Assembly: GCA_016721875.1 (NCBI GenBank)
Contig: JADKHG010000004.1
Span: 158,308-222,307 of the forward strand
DNA: 64,000 nucleotides
Direction: 5' to 3'
Source of the DNA: Sphingomonadales bacterium
GTDB taxonomy: Bacteria; Pseudomonadota; Alphaproteobacteria; Sphingomonadales; Sphingomonadaceae
A program made the position numbers and the translations under genes. The notes below the pieces were generated by a model. That model worked only from the letters and a program-made list of their open reading frames with translations. It made no database searches and was not told where the DNA came from. The stretch's first letter is position 1; every line of letters begins with the position of its first letter. Positions 53,773 through 62,392 of this stretch are shown here, piece by piece.

Positions 53773-54054
53773 TTGGACTTCATCTCAATCCTATCCATCT
53801 TCGTACTGGCCTGTTTCGTCGGCTATTATGTCGTCTGGTCGGTCACACCCGCGCTGCACACTCCGTTGATGGCGGTGACTAACGCGATTTCCTCGGTGAT
53901 CATCGTCGGCGCGCTGATTGCGGCGGCGGCTTCTGGGGCTCCCGGGGCGAAGTGGCTGGGGCTGCTGGGGGTTGTGCTTGCCAGCATCAACATATTTGGC
54001 GGCTTTGCCGTGACCGAGCGGATGCTCGCTATGTACAAGAAGAAGGAAAAGTGA
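53773..54054 (+). CDS. pntAB: NAD(P) transhydrogenase subunit alpha, part 2 (membrane domain)
   Basis: 93 residues with three transmembrane helices and the family core HTPLMAVTNAISSVIIVGAL and NIFGGFAVTERML. It is the first part of the proton channel. The start is TTG 53773 with GGAGAAATTC upstream. It is separated from pntAA by the inserted 234-residue gene and from pntB by a REP-like element. Confidence 0.95.
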   Translation: MDFISILSIFVLACFVGYYVVWSVTPALHTPLMAVTNAISSVIIVGALIAAAASGAPGAKWLGLLGVVLASINIFGGFAVTERMLAMYKKKEK

Positions 54055-54067
54055 TGGCCCTCTCAAT

Positions 54068-54148
54068 TCCGTTCGCATCGAGCGTAGTCGAGATGCCTTT
54101 CAGTCACGCGCAAACTCCCGGTGTCTCGACTTCGCTCGACACGAACGG
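54068..54148. repeat. REP-like inverted repeat, family B copy 2
   Basis: Arms CCGTTCGCATCGAG and CTCGACACGAACGG with the inner palindromes seen in copy 1 (44423-44502). It sits between pntAB and pntB within the operon, ending 10 bases before the pntB ATG, so the folded mRNA may affect pntB translation or stability. Confidence 0.85.
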
Positions 54149-54157
54149 AGACTTTTA

Positions 54158-55615
54158 ATGGAACATGCCGTCGCACCCGCATGGGCCACGCTAGCTTATC
54201 TTGTTTCCGGGGTATTCTTCATACTAGCGTTGCGCGGGCTAAGCTCGCCTGCTTCCTCGCGCCGGGGCAACCGTTTCGGCATGGCAGGGATGCTGATTGC
54301 TGTAGTGACCACATTGGTAACGCATGTGCCGATGATCATTGGCGACGCGCAGAACAGCTATCATGGCCCCGATTTTGGGACCATCGGACAAATCATTGGC
54401 GCAATCGGCATTGGTGCGGTGATCGGGATTTTCACCGCACGTAAGATTGCCATGACCGATATGCCGCAGCTGGTGGCAGCGTTTCACTCGCTGGTGGGTT
54501 TGGCCGCAGTGCTCGTGGGATGGGCAGCTTATCTGAACCCGGAAGCCTTTGGCATTGTTGGCGAAGACGGGATGATCAACGGTGCCAGCAAGATCGAAAT
54601 GGCGCTGGGCATTGCAATCGGTGCGATAACCTTCTCGGGCTCGGTCATTGCCTTTTTGAAGCTTGCTGGAAAAATGAGTGGCGCGCCGATCATTTTGCCT
54701 GCGCGGCATCTAATCAACGGCGCATTGCTGCTGGCGATTGCTTTTTTCACCTTTGGCTTTTGGCACTCGCAATCGTTGGTCGATATTGCGCTGCTGACCG
54801 CACTGTCCTTCCTGATCGGCTTCCTCCTCATCATCCCCATTGGCGGCGCGGACATGCCGGTCGTGGTGTCGATGCTGAACAGCTATTCGGGCTGGGCAGC
54901 TGCGGCGATGGGCTTCACGCTGCACAACAGCGCGATGATCATCACAGGCGCGCTCGTTGGCTCATCGGGTGCGATTCTGTCTTACATCATGTGCAAGGCG
55001 ATGAACCGCAGTTTCATTTCGGTGATTGCGGGAGGCTTTGGCGCAGTCGCCGATGCTGGTGGCGGTGAGGCGAAGGAACAGCGGCCGTGGAAGCGCGGCT
55101 CAGCCGAAGATGCCGCCTATATGATGCAACAGGCCGAAAGCGTGATCATCGTTCCCGGTTACGGCATGGCGGTGGCGCAGGCACAGCATATTTTGCGCGA
55201 AATGGCTGACTTGCTGAAGAAAGAAGGCGTCAGCGTCAAATATGCGATCCACCCCGTTGCGGGCCGCATGCCGGGGCATATGAATGTACTGCTCGCCGAA
55301 GCCAACGTCCCCTATGACGAGGTGTTCGAGCTGGAAGACATCAACAGCGAATTTGCCCAGACCGATGTCGCCTTCATCATCGGCGCAAACGACGTGGTGA
55401 ACCCCGCGGCAAAGACAGACAAGACTTCACCGATTTACGGAATGCCGGTGTTCGATGTCGATAAAGCCAAGACCGTATTCTTCATCAAGCGCAGCATGGG
55501 CGGCGTGGGCTATGCGGGCGTCGATAACGACGTCTTCTACATGGACCAGACGATGATGCTTTTGGCGGATGCCAAGAAGATGGTCGAGGATATCGTCAAG
55601 GCCTTGCAGCACTGA
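54158..55615 (+). CDS. pntB: NAD(P) transhydrogenase subunit beta
   Basis: 485 residues. Eight to nine N-terminal transmembrane helices (GGADMPVVVSMLNSYSGWAA is the conserved channel/contact segment) are followed by the NADP(H)-binding domain III: VIIVPGYGMAVAQAQH, HPVAGRMPGHMNVLLAEA, GANDVVNPAA, and the C-terminal KRSMGGVGYAG. It completes the Pnt enzyme with PntAA and PntAB. Confidence 0.96.
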   Translation: MEHAVAPAWATLAYLVSGVFFILALRGLSSPASSRRGNRFGMAGMLIAVVTTLVTHVPMIIGDAQNSYHGPDFGTIGQIIGAIGIGAVIGIFTARKIAMTDMPQLVAAFHSLVGLAAVLVGWAAYLNPEAFGIVGEDGMINGASKIEMALGIAIGAITFSGSVIAFLKLAGKMSGAPIILPARHLINGALLLAIAFFTFGFWHSQSLVDIALLTALSFLIGFLLIIPIGGADMPVVVSMLNSYSGWAAAAMGFTLHNSAMIITGALVGSSGAILSYIMCKAMNRSFISVIAGGFGAVADAGGGEAKEQRPWKRGSAEDAAYMMQQAESVIIVPGYGMAVAQAQHILREMADLLKKEGVSVKYAIHPVAGRMPGHMNVLLAEANVPYDEVFELEDINSEFAQTDVAFIIGANDVVNPAAKTDKTSPIYGMPVFDVDKAKTVFFIKRSMGGVGYAGVDNDVFYMDQTMMLLADAKKMVEDIVKALQH

Positions 55616-55658
55616 TCTGCTTCACGCTATTGGCAAGTCCCAACACGGTTCAAACCGA

Positions 55659-55743
55659 AACCGTAGCCCTGAGCCTGTCGAAGGGCGCTTCAAAGGACAG
55701 AGTAAACCTTGAGGCGTGCTTCGACAGGCTCAGCACTACGGTT
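55659..55743. repeat. REP-like inverted repeat, family A copy 2
   Basis: Same arms as the element at 39727-39810 (CCGTAGCCCTGAGCCTGTCG and its inverted partner) with the shared spacer core GAGTAAACCTTGAGGCGTGC. It follows pntB and lies 42 bases before the racemase-like gene. Confidence 0.88.
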
Positions 55744-55784
55744 TTGTTTTTGATGTAATTACAAATTATGCAGGGCAGGGAAAT

Positions 55785-56483
55785 ATGCGCAAAATCGGTC
55801 TGATCGGGGGGATGAGTTGGTATTCCACCGAATTCTATTATCGCCGGCTCAACAAACAGGTGCAGCGCCGGGCAAATGCCATGTGCAGCGCGCCGTTGAT
55901 CCTCGACAATCTCAATTTTTGCGATCTTGCCAAGGCGCACACCGAGCAGGATTGGGACAATGTCGGACAGGTGCTGGTCACATCGGCCAAGCGGCTTGAA
56001 CAGGGGGGGGCAACCGCGATCCTGATTGGCGCGAACAGCATGCATAAGGTATATGACGCAGTGGCCGCTTCTGTAACGGTACCCGTGATTCATATCGCCG
56101 ACACTGTTGGTGCGAAGATGAAAGCAGACGGCATCAAATCTGCAGCGCTTATTGGCACGCGCAATGTGATGGCCGAAAGCTGGTACCGCCAGCGGCTCGT
56201 CAAACATGGCGTGACCTTGCTCCCGTGGGAGGCAGATGACGTCGATGAACTGGAGCGCATCATCTACGACGAGCTGATGGCAGGACAGGTGGTGCGCAAT
56301 TCGGAACGCGCGCTGAAAACCATGTTGACCGAAATTGACAAGGATGGCGCAGACGCGGTTGTTCTGGGCTGCACCGAACTGGGCATGATCGTTGATACCA
56401 AGGCCAATGTTCTGCCGGTTTATGACAGCGCGGAAATCCATGCCGATGCCGGGGTTGAATGGATTTTCGGCGACGCACCCTGA
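55785..56483 (+). CDS. aspartate/glutamate racemase family protein (YgeA-like)
   Basis: 232 residues from ATG 55785 (CAGGGAAAT upstream). It begins with MRKIGLIGGMSWYSTEFYYR, typical of YgeA-like racemases. The second catalytic cysteine is present (VVLGCTELGMI), but the first motif, CTNTMHK in YgeA, reads GANSMHK, so the first cysteine is replaced. Some relatives work with one cysteine, others are broad-specificity or isomerases; activity is uncertain. Preceded by a REP-like element. Confidence 0.85.
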   Translation: MRKIGLIGGMSWYSTEFYYRRLNKQVQRRANAMCSAPLILDNLNFCDLAKAHTEQDWDNVGQVLVTSAKRLEQGGATAILIGANSMHKVYDAVAASVTVPVIHIADTVGAKMKADGIKSAALIGTRNVMAESWYRQRLVKHGVTLLPWEADDVDELERIIYDELMAGQVVRNSERALKTMLTEIDKDGADAVVLGCTELGMIVDTKANVLPVYDSAEIHADAGVEWIFGDAP

Positions 56484-56536
56484 GAGTTTGCCATAGGGGC
56501 TTGGCAAGCCATCGTTCATAAGGCAGACTTTAACCC

Positions 56537-57749
56537 ATGAGGATGAGGAACCAGGGCTACACCGCCATCGCCGCCGCTTGCATGCTGCTCACCACGCCGC
56601 TTGCTGCCAAAACCATCAGCGTGCCTGCCGGAAAAGACGCGCAAACCCGTCTGCAAGAAGCGCTGATTTCGGCCGAACCGGGCGACGTTGTTTCGCTAGG
56701 CGAGGGGCGCTTTACCCTGACCGATGGCCTGTCGCTCGATGTCGCAAAAGTCACGGTAAAGGGGCAGGGGAGCGGCAAGTCGATCCTGGACTTCACTGGA
56801 CAATTGGGCGCGGGTGAGGGTTTGCTCGTTACTTCCGATGATGTGGTTCTTCGCGACTTTGCGGTCGAAAACACCAAGGGCGATGGCATCAAATCCAAAG
56901 GCGCGGACCGGATCGTTTATTATAATCTGCGCGTTGAATGGACCGCTGGTCCCAAAGAAACCAAACGGAGCCTACTGCGGCTATCCAGTCGAAAGCAAGG
57001 ATGTGCTGGTGGACAGCGTCTTTGTCCGCGGGGCTTCTGATGCCGGAATCTATGTCGGCCAGTCGCGCAATATTGTGGTGCGCAATTCGGTGGCAATCGA
57101 GAATGTCGCAGGAATCGAGATTGAAAACAGCTATGACGCCGATGTTCACGACAATCTGGCAACGCGCAACACGGGCGGAATTTTGGTTTTTGACCTTCCC
57201 AATCTGCTGCAAATGGGCGGTCGCAATGTCCGCATTTTCGAAAATGTCGTGGTCGACAATATGACTCCCAATTTTGCACCTAAGGGCAATATTGTCGCCA
57301 GCGTGCCGACTGGCACCGGCATCATGGTGATGGCCAACCGCAAGGTGCAGATTTTCGACAATATGATTGGAGAAAATGGCACGGCAAATGTGATGATCGT
57401 CGGCTATCGCTTTGAGCAGAAAGACCCTAAATATGATCCGCTGGCGCGCGATGTTGCGGTGTGGGGCAACCAGCATGAAAAGGCGGGTTGGGATCCCAAA
57501 TTTGCCGGCGGCGACATGATCGCAAAGGCGCTGGGCGGGTCTTTGCCCCCAATATTCTGGGACGGTGCCGGTGGCGAAGCGAATAAGCCCTATATTGGTG
57601 ATCTGGTGCCAGTGTTGAACCTGAATCTGGCAGACATCGCGGCGCAACCAGACACCGCACAGCCGACAATTATGCCGCCGTGGATGACCTCGGTTGAGGA
57701 ATTGCCTCCCGTGACGCTGCCAGCATCGATGGAGGCTGTGGTCCGCTGA
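56537..57749 (+). CDS. parallel beta-helix repeat protein, exported (frameshifted)
   Basis: A signal peptide (CMLLTTPLAAKT) is followed by pectate-lyase-like beta-helix coils with many Asn/Asp-Ile-Val turns (VVLRDFAVENTKGDGI, NIVVRNSVAIENVAGIEIENS, NVRIFENVVVDN). The N-terminal part is read from 56537. From VESKDVLVDSVF on, the frame changes; one A too many at 56963-56965 (ACCAAACGG read as ACCAACGG) explains it. When joined it is about 403 residues. The gene is followed without a gap by an SO2930-type diheme cytochrome, a pairing typical of this beta-helix subfamily (TIGR03805 with TIGR03806). Role unknown; possibly surface polysaccharide. Confidence 0.82.
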
Positions 57750-58765
57750 TGCGCTGGCTGTTCGCGGCATTGTTATGCCTTGCCGCTGCGGTCGGCGTTT
57801 CGGGTAGCAACAAGGCACCAAAGGACGCGGCTGTTACCGGATCGGTATTTCCAGCACGCTTGTCCGAATATGGATTTTTCAATGGTAGGGCTGACAGGCC
57901 TTCAAGCCAACTGATCGCGTACCGGCTCAGAACCCCGCTGTTTTCTGACTATGCTGAAAAGCAGCGATTCCTCTACCTTCCTGCCGACAGCCGCCTAGAG
58001 GTCGATCGCGAAGGACGCATCGAGTTCCCGGTGGGCACCGCGTTGATCAAGAGTTTTGGTTATCCCGCTGCCAAGGGCAAACTGAAGATCATCGAAACCC
58101 GTTTGCTGCTGCACCGCACCGATGGTTGGGTCGCCTTACCCTATGTCTGGCGCGCGGACGGTTCTGACGCCGACCTGAAAGTCGGCGGTGCGCGACTGCC
58201 GGCAACGATCCGCCATGCCGATGGCAGGCAAGAAGCGATCAGCTATGCCGTACCCAATAAGAACCAGTGCAAGCAATGCCATTCGAGCCGCAATGAGATC
58301 GAGCCCATCGGCCCGATTTGGCAAAATATGATATTTTCCTCCGAAGCCGACCGCACACAGCTTCGCGCGAGGGCGTCGTTCCCGCGCAACGGCTTGTGCG
58401 GCGAATCAATCTGGGATGATCCAAAGTCCGGCACTGTCGAACAGCGTGCTTTGGCTTATCTGCGCGTGAATTGCGGACATTGCCACCGGCCCACGGGTTC
58501 CGCCAGCAATTCGGGGCTGTTTTACGACGATATCATTGGCGGAGAGGCCGCAATGGGCATAGGCAAACGCCCAGTTGCAGCAGGAAGAGGCGCGGGTAAT
58601 TTCGATTTTGTGATCGAGCCGGGCCATCCCGAACGCTCTATCCTGCTTTACCGGATGAAAAGCACCGATCCGGGTATCGCCATGCCAGAAGTTGGACGTG
58701 CCACTGTGCATGTCGAAGGCGTTGCGTTGCTCGAACAATGGATCAAGGAAATGAAGTCGCGTTGA
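57749..58765 (+). CDS. SO2930-family diheme c-type cytochrome
   Basis: 338 residues with an N-terminal signal peptide and two haem c-binding sites: CKQCH (about residue 170) and CGHCH (about 240). Other features of the HNE_0200/SO2930 family: TPLFSDYAEKQRFLYLP, FPVGTALIKSFG, ETRLLLHRTDGWVALPYVW. It is predicted to be a periplasmic redox protein. The ATG overlaps the beta-helix gene stop (TGATG), so both are co-translated. A redox or electron-delivery role for the pair is inference. Confidence 0.9.
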   Translation: MRWLFAALLCLAAAVGVSGSNKAPKDAAVTGSVFPARLSEYGFFNGRADRPSSQLIAYRLRTPLFSDYAEKQRFLYLPADSRLEVDREGRIEFPVGTALIKSFGYPAAKGKLKIIETRLLLHRTDGWVALPYVWRADGSDADLKVGGARLPATIRHADGRQEAISYAVPNKNQCKQCHSSRNEIEPIGPIWQNMIFSSEADRTQLRARASFPRNGLCGESIWDDPKSGTVEQRALAYLRVNCGHCHRPTGSASNSGLFYDDIIGGEAAMGIGKRPVAAGRGAGNFDFVIEPGHPERSILLYRMKSTDPGIAMPEVGRATVHVEGVALLEQWIKEMKSR

Positions 58766-58771
58766 TCGGCG

Positions 58772-59122
58772 TTATTGCCGCATAGTCCGCTTCAACTCGT
58801 AACGTTCACCGCGCCAATCATCGAAATAGCCTTCTATTGCGGGGTGACTCACCGGGCCATGCTCTGAATCCGCAATCAGATTTTGTTGGCTGACATAGGC
58901 AACATAGCTGCTGTCTGCATTTTCCGCGAACAGGTGGTAGAATGGCTGATCCTTGCGCGGACGCACATGTTCCGGAATCGCGTCATACCATTCGTCACTA
59001 TTGGCAAAGACCGGGTCGATATCGAACACCACCCCACGAAAATCGAAGATACGGTGGCGGACAACATCACCGATAGAAAAACGGGCTTCGGCAATATCTG
59101 GCATTTGGGGACTCGAAGACAT
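58772..59122 (-). CDS. hspQ: heat shock protein HspQ
   Basis: 116 residues from ATG 59122 (AGGGG upstream; ATG 59104 also possible). The conserved HspQ body is visible: ARFSIGDVVRHRIFDFRGVVFDIDP, PFYHLFAENADSSYVAYVSQQNL, PVSHPAIEGYFDD. HspQ binds hemimethylated DNA in vitro and modulates Lon proteolysis in enterobacteria. It is convergent with the diheme cytochrome gene. Confidence 0.92.
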   Translation of the reverse strand: MSSSPQMPDIAEARFSIGDVVRHRIFDFRGVVFDIDPVFANSDEWYDAIPEHVRPRKDQPFYHLFAENADSSYVAYVSQQNLIADSEHGPVSHPAIEGYFDDWRGERYELKRTMRQ

Positions 59123-59255
59123 GACCCCTATATCGGCCCGATTGCCAAGCCATTCAACCTTGCGCTTGGCAAAGCCCGAAACATTCGCTAATGGCCGCGC
59201 TCTGTCGCACGGGCACGCCGGTTTTCCGGCTTTGACCATCGCCCGTTTGACATGC

Positions 59256-59345
59256 GGACAGATGCCGGAGTGGTCGAACGGGGCGGTCTCGAAAACCGTT
59301 GTGCCAGTAATGGTACCCAGGGTTCGAATCCCTGTCTGTCCGCCA
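59256..59345 (+). tRNA. tRNA-Ser (anticodon CGA)
   Basis: The sequence folds into a class II tRNA. The acceptor arms are GGACAGA (59256-59262) and TCTGTCC, with discriminator G and an encoded CCA at 59343-59345. The anticodon arm CGGT-CTCGAAA-ACCG has CGA in the loop. A long variable arm and the T arm CAGGG-TTCGAAT-CCCTG follow. The long variable arm and anticodon identify serine (codon UCG). It marks the boundary between the core genome and the accessory stretch behind it. Confidence 0.95.
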
Positions 59346-59584
59346 CTTTTCTCTCATAACGACTTGAAAAATAGCGATTTGGTTTTAGCGCTAGCTGATT
59401 TCCCCATTCGTCCCCACATAGTTGTCTAGCTCAAATGAGTTTGAAGTCGATTTTCGCTAATAAGCCGCCATTCGCTGGCAGAAACCATGCCATCAAGAGC
59501 GGACATACGTTCAGGCTTGGTGGATACTGAATTTCGCTTTGGATAGACGTTGTTACAACCCTTCGAATTGTTCATTATCGTTTG

Positions 59585-60352
59585 ATGACAAGCCAGAAAT
59601 CGTTGACGCAGAAACCAGTTCGGCGTCTCAAGTTAGCAGCTCCAGTAGATCGCCGGTTAAAGCGAGGTCGAACCTTCTTGCACCAGCTTACGAGCGGGAT
59701 GGCCGGATGGCTGACGTTTGAACAAATGCAACAGGGCATTGATAATCTTCGGGAGGCTGAGTTAGCAAGACCGCTTGAACTCATAGCTCGAGGACGAAAT
59801 TATGAGGTTAGGGGCGAATTTCCCTTACCCAAGGAAGAAAAGAAACGTGGAACGCCACAGCGGCTTGATTTTCTTCTAGTAAATCACAGCCATCGCGTCG
59901 CTATCGCAGTCGAGACAAAGTACAAAAAGAAGGGCAAGCGAATGGCTGGCTCGATAGGCAGCGACGCTCGCCGCCTAAGTGAACTCACAGTCGACACGAT
60001 CGAGACGCAGATTGCTAGCGGAGCCGCCAAGCCCTTCAGCAAACCGGTTTCAGGCTATGCGTTGCTTCGAGCAATAATTGTCGTGTGGCACCAATCCGAC
60101 ATCATGGAGCAGCTGCGCGTTGAGCCAGACACGGTGAAGCGCCAGTACCTCGGGCTTGTCTCAGCACTACTGCCCGAGGGTGCCGAGGCCAACAGCCGAA
60201 ATTTTGCTGCGGCGATGCTCGGGAAGCTCGCGACGCGACCGGTTGCCAAAAAAGCAGGTGCCCTCCGACCTGGCTCAACATACACTTACAAACGATTCTG
60301 GGTTGCTTGTCTCATTGAGCTACCGAGTTGGGCCACGATTCAGCCTTCATAG
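59585..60352 (+). CDS. hypothetical protein with PD-(D/E)XK nuclease-like motif
   Basis: About 255 residues, the first gene after tRNA-Ser. The core QRLDFLLVNHSHRVAIAVETKYKKKG reads as a D-x14-ExK restriction-endonuclease-like active site (Asp about 95, Glu about 110, Lys about 112) with beta-strands either side, and a Glu in LARPLELIARG upstream. The N-terminus is strongly basic. No integrase, methyltransferase or helicase is adjacent, so a restriction system is not shown. A DNA-repair or phage-defence nuclease is possible. TTG 59582 directly precedes the ATG. Confidence 0.55.
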   Translation: MTSQKSLTQKPVRRLKLAAPVDRRLKRGRTFLHQLTSGMAGWLTFEQMQQGIDNLREAELARPLELIARGRNYEVRGEFPLPKEEKKRGTPQRLDFLLVNHSHRVAIAVETKYKKKGKRMAGSIGSDARRLSELTVDTIETQIASGAAKPFSKPVSGYALLRAIIVVWHQSDIMEQLRVEPDTVKRQYLGLVSALLPEGAEANSRNFAAAMLGKLATRPVAKKAGALRPGSTYTYKRFWVACLIELPSWATIQPS

Positions 60353-60569
60353 CCAAGCATTCTAGGTACTTACAACGGCGAACAAATTGAGCTCACGACT
60401 ACCTTAAGGATCGGCCATGACCAGTTGAACAACTGAGAACCGACGCATCGCTGACTGCAGCCGCTAACATCCTGCCGTCGGGTTGCACGGGTACGCTACT
60501 TCAAAGCCGCCGTTCATTCACGGCGTGCATACCAGAGCAACTTAACGAGTAGACCAACGTAGCATGGCA

Positions 60570-60946
60570 TCAGTCCTCGTATTCGATTTTGCGCAAGGCA
60601 ACCAAACGATCAGCGCGTCGACGTTCCATTGCCAACTGATTATCCGCTGATTTGATGAAGCGTGCGGCAAAGGCTCGAACCGCTTCGCGATCATAGGTGT
60701 CCCATCCAGTCACAAGCGCTTTACGCGCTTCTTGTGCCTCAACGCTGCCGTATTCACCAACCAGAACACCGCTAGAATCGATTACTTTGTCGACGATGTG
60801 CATCAGCTCATCTTCGGCCGGTAAAGAGCTAACGATTGCACGAAGTAGCGGGTGCAGGAACTCTTGGCCCTCGAATGCGCGGAGTATGGATAGAACGAAT
60901 TCAACGCCTTGCCGACCTTCTTCAATTTGGTCGGAGAGCAGTTGAT
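60570..60946 (-). pseudogene. truncated C-terminal fragment of an unknown gene, cut by the Rhs module
   Basis: The minus frame from about 60946 to 60570 encodes about 125 helical residues (DQLLSDQIEEGRQGVEFVLS to RADRLVALRKIEYED). Upstream of 60947 the same open frame continues as the antisense of the Rhs repeat, shown by the near-identical antisense frame at the second Rhs copy. The real 5' end of this gene is therefore missing, replaced at the junction. The original function is not recognised. Confidence 0.6.
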
Positions 60947-61268
60947 CAGCGTGGTATCTTACACGACCTGGAGCGGTCAGGTAATGACGTTCAACGCCGG
61001 ACAGATTGTCGCGATCAACGCCTATGACGAATGGGGCATCCCCGGGGCGCAAACACCCCGGCCAACGCCGCCGACGACAATATCGGGCGGTTCCAATATA
61101 CCGGGCAGGCTTGGATACCAGAGCTAGGCATGTATTATTACAAGGCCCGCATCTACTCGCCCACGCTGGGAAGGTTCCTGCAGACTGATCCGATTGGCTA
61201 TGAGGATCAGGTCAATCTCTATGCCTATGTCGGGAACGATCCGGTTAATGGAGTCGATCCTACAGGAA
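60947..61268 (+). repeat. Rhs core direct repeat, copy 1
   Basis: Roughly 320 bases closely matching 62769-63090, covering the Rhs core end from CAGCGTGGTATC to the NGVDP hinge. Similarity stops on both sides: upstream into the truncated gene, downstream into unrelated toxin tails. Such repeats drive recombination that swaps Rhs tips. Confidence 0.8.
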
Positions 61269-61816
61269 ATAATACGTACATTGATGAAAAGAAGCCCACA
61301 ATTGAATTGGGTGAAGACCATATTTCCGCTATTGGCGAACAGGCCATAGACATGGCGGTCGACTCATTCAAAAGCTTCGCCAATGCGGCAAATGATTTCG
61401 CAAACTCAGCAATGTCAGGTAAAATCGATCCTATAGCAGCGACAAAGATAGCCATCGTTGTCGCAGGTGCCACTTTCCCCTCCGTTCAACCTATCACGAG
61501 CACCGAATTGAATTTAACCAAAGTGATGACTCCAAGAGTCTCTTCGGCTTACAAACCACCGGTTGGAGCTGAGCGGATTGGAGAAGTTAGCCCTGTTAAT
61601 CCTTCTTTTGGACGGTTGTCGCCCAGCGCGACGCAAGCCCGCACATTGCAGCCCACTGATGCAGTAAGGCAATATAATGCGGCTAGTTCTGCCACAGCGA
61701 AGGTCGGACGACCAGATAAAGTAGGACTAAGGCCATCACCAAGCACCGCAATTCAAAATGGAGTTGAAATCGGTAGGAAAATGGTTGATATTTTTGGAAA
61801 ATTATTCGGACAATAA
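60947..61816 (+). pseudogene. displaced Rhs C-terminal module 1 (Rhs core end plus variable tail)
   Basis: The first part (SYTTWSGQVMTFNAGQIVA) is in one frame, then a one-base loss near 61042 relative to copy 2 shifts it; from 61031 an ORF continues. It carries the Rhs core end IGRFQYTGQAWIPELGMYYY, YSPTLGRFLQTDPIGYED and NLYAYVGNDPVNGVDPTG. After the DPxG hinge, about 180 residues of variable tail (NNTYIDEKKPTIELGEDHIS to DIFGKLFGQ) follow with no known motif. This is the layout of an orphan Rhs toxin tip: no complete rhs gene precedes it. It abuts the truncated minus-strand gene. Confidence 0.75.
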
Positions 61817-61841
61817 ATTGAATTTTAGGCAGATGACTTGA

Positions 61842-62168
61842 ATGAAAGTTGTAAGAAATATTATTTCCATATTTTCTAGCCAATCTGCATTTTCTGATGC
61901 GGCATATGGAAGAGATGACATGGCAAGAAAGAAAACAGACATTATTTTGTCTGATTATATGAATAGAAATATTGATGGAAATTCTTCAGTTATAGAATCT
62001 AGTTTGTTAAACTGCTTCCTGTATATGAATTTAGATCATGTTAAAGTAAGAAAATCTTCTTTAATATTTTTTTCACTTATTAAAAAAGACAAATACTTTA
62101 ATTTAGATGAAAAACTATTTATGTTTAGATACTTATTATCTGTTATATATTTTCTAGAGAGAGAATAA
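61842..62168 (+). CDS. AT-rich small protein, candidate immunity protein for Rhs tail 1
   Basis: 108 residues, Lys/Ile/Phe-rich and much more AT-rich than the Rhs repeat, starting 26 bases after the tail 1 stop. Position and composition are those of immunity genes in Rhs modules. No family is recognised (features: LLNCFLYMNLDHVKVRKSSL, IFFSLIKKDKYFNLDEK). The ribosome-binding site is weak. The following ~220 bases (62169-62392) are AT-rich with no gene. Confidence 0.6.
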   Translation: MKVVRNIISIFSSQSAFSDAAYGRDDMARKKTDIILSDYMNRNIDGNSSVIESSLLNCFLYMNLDHVKVRKSSLIFFSLIKKDKYFNLDEKLFMFRYLLSVIYFLERE

Positions 62169-62392
62169 TTCTACTATTTTGAATATTAGAAAAAATATTA
62201 AATTTAATTTATCTAACATCCGGGCGTCGGTGAAACACAAATTCAGTAGTCCGGACGAAAAGATAGGATGGGGGCATATCCATTAACAAAATACGGGGGA
62301 CATTGCGTAATTGATATAGTATTATCGTGCAAGTTTACCAATTAAGCATATTCCAATCCGGGTTAACGTTTTAAATAACAAAGGAACCAACA

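Noticed and set aside
39727..55743. Considered whether the repeated palindromes are a CRISPR array or insertion sequences
   Set aside because: They are isolated, not regularly spaced, carry no transposase and have REP-type inverted arms. I see no CRISPR array or IS element in the window.
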